Under the pieces are notes generated by a model. The model was given only the letters and a program-made list of their open reading frames with translations, did not search any database and was not told where the DNA came from. The position numbers and the translations under genes are program-made. Shown one piece after another: positions 8,262 through 8,392 of a stretch of DNA of 8,392 nucleotides. Every line of letters starts with the position of its first letter. Position 1 is the first letter of the stretch. The stretch covers positions 1-8,392 of the forward strand of contig CAIKYN010000253.1 in assembly GCA_903831635.1 (NCBI GenBank), read 5' to 3'. The DNA is from an uncultured Spartobacteria bacterium. GTDB lineage: Bacteria; Verrucomicrobiota; Verrucomicrobiia; Chthoniobacterales; UBA6821.

Positions 8262-8334
8262 GGTGGCTGACGGGGCTCGAACCCGCAACAGCCGGTACCA
8301 CAAACCGGAGCTCTACCATTGAGCTACAGCCACC
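8262..8334 (-). tRNA. tRNA-His (anticodon GTG)
   Basis: The minus strand folds as a complete cloverleaf. The acceptor arms are GTGGCTG and CAGCCAC, the D arm is GCTC-AATGGTA-GAGC, the anticodon arm is CCGGT-TTGTGGT-ACCGG with GTG at positions 34-36, there is a 5-nt variable loop, and the T arm is GCGGG-TTCGAGC-CCCGT. The His-specific extra G at -1 (complement of 8334) and C73 (complement of 8262) are both encoded, the identity pair for histidyl-tRNA synthetase. The 3' CCA is not encoded (C73 is followed by CGT) and must be added by tRNA nucleotidyltransferase. Confidence 0.97.
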
Positions 8335-8357
8335 ATCGTTTCCGCTCGAAAAGCGGG

Positions 8358-8392
8358 GTTGACATCATGTCTTCACGGCACGAGTTGTCAAC
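8358..8392. repeat. Inverted repeat GTTGACA/TGTCAAC at window edge
   Basis: GTTGACA (8358-8364) is repeated in inverted form as TGTCAAC (8386-8392), separated by 21 bp and ending on the last base of the window. Within it GACAT-C-ATGTC (8361-8371) is a smaller palindrome lying over the candidate -10. It may be a binding site at the tRNA promoter or simply a chance copy of the -35 hexamer. Confidence 0.45.
8364..8391 (-). promoter_or_regulatory. Candidate sigma-70 promoter of tRNA-His
   Basis: On the minus strand a perfect -35 TTGACA (8386-8391) is followed after 16 bp by CATGAT (8364-8369), a 4/6 match to the -10 consensus. Transcription would begin about 20 nt before the mature tRNA 5' end, a normal tRNA leader length. 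It is read from consensus only. Confidence 0.5.

Noticed and set aside
8342..8356. CCGCT-CGAAA-AGCGG hairpin as a terminator
   Set aside because: A 5-bp stem without a following T-run on either strand. It lies in the short tRNA leader and may be a processing structure or chance.

Overview
The window looks like a piece of a moderately GC-rich Gram-negative bacterial chromosome (the coding part appears to be in the mid-50s % GC by eye, not computed). The NuoM/NuoN sequence style, the small compact operons and a tRNA-His with no encoded CCA fit the PVC/Verrucomicrobiota area. That assignment is inference; no marker gene in the window settles it.

Layout: (1) Positions 1 to about 385 do not look like the rest. 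They hold a compound (TG)n/(GA)n microsatellite (48-218) followed by a very C/G-rich stretch, both resembling eukaryotic DNA. This runs directly into the middle of a nuoM gene, so the join is probably an assembly or library chimera. (2) 417-2738 carries the 3' part of nuoM and a complete nuoN, the proton-pumping antiporter-like membrane subunits of respiratory complex I and normally the last genes of a nuo operon. (3) 2796-3869 is recF, a recombination/replication-repair ATPase. (4) 3940-6920 is an ABC exporter (MsbA/LmrA type, 6 TM plus NBD) that overlaps by 4 bp a CgeB-like/GT-B-like putative glycosyltransferase. (5) 7060-8226 is a second, divergent member of the same putative glycosyltransferase family. 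(6) 8262-8334 (minus strand) is tRNA-His(GTG) with a candidate promoter at the right edge.

How the parts relate: nuoM-nuoN are one functional unit. recF is an unrelated housekeeping gene lying in the same direction. The exporter and the first putative glycosyltransferase are translationally coupled, and a paralogue follows 139 bp later. This suggests a small surface-glycan or glycolipid synthesis and export module, but no substrate can be read from the sequence. The exporter start is preceded by a perfect 17-bp palindrome that overlaps its Shine-Dalgarno, a candidate control element. No CRISPR array, insertion sequence, phage gene or other defence system was seen. The most unusual items are the foreign-looking left end and the uncharacterised paired glycosyltransferase-like proteins.
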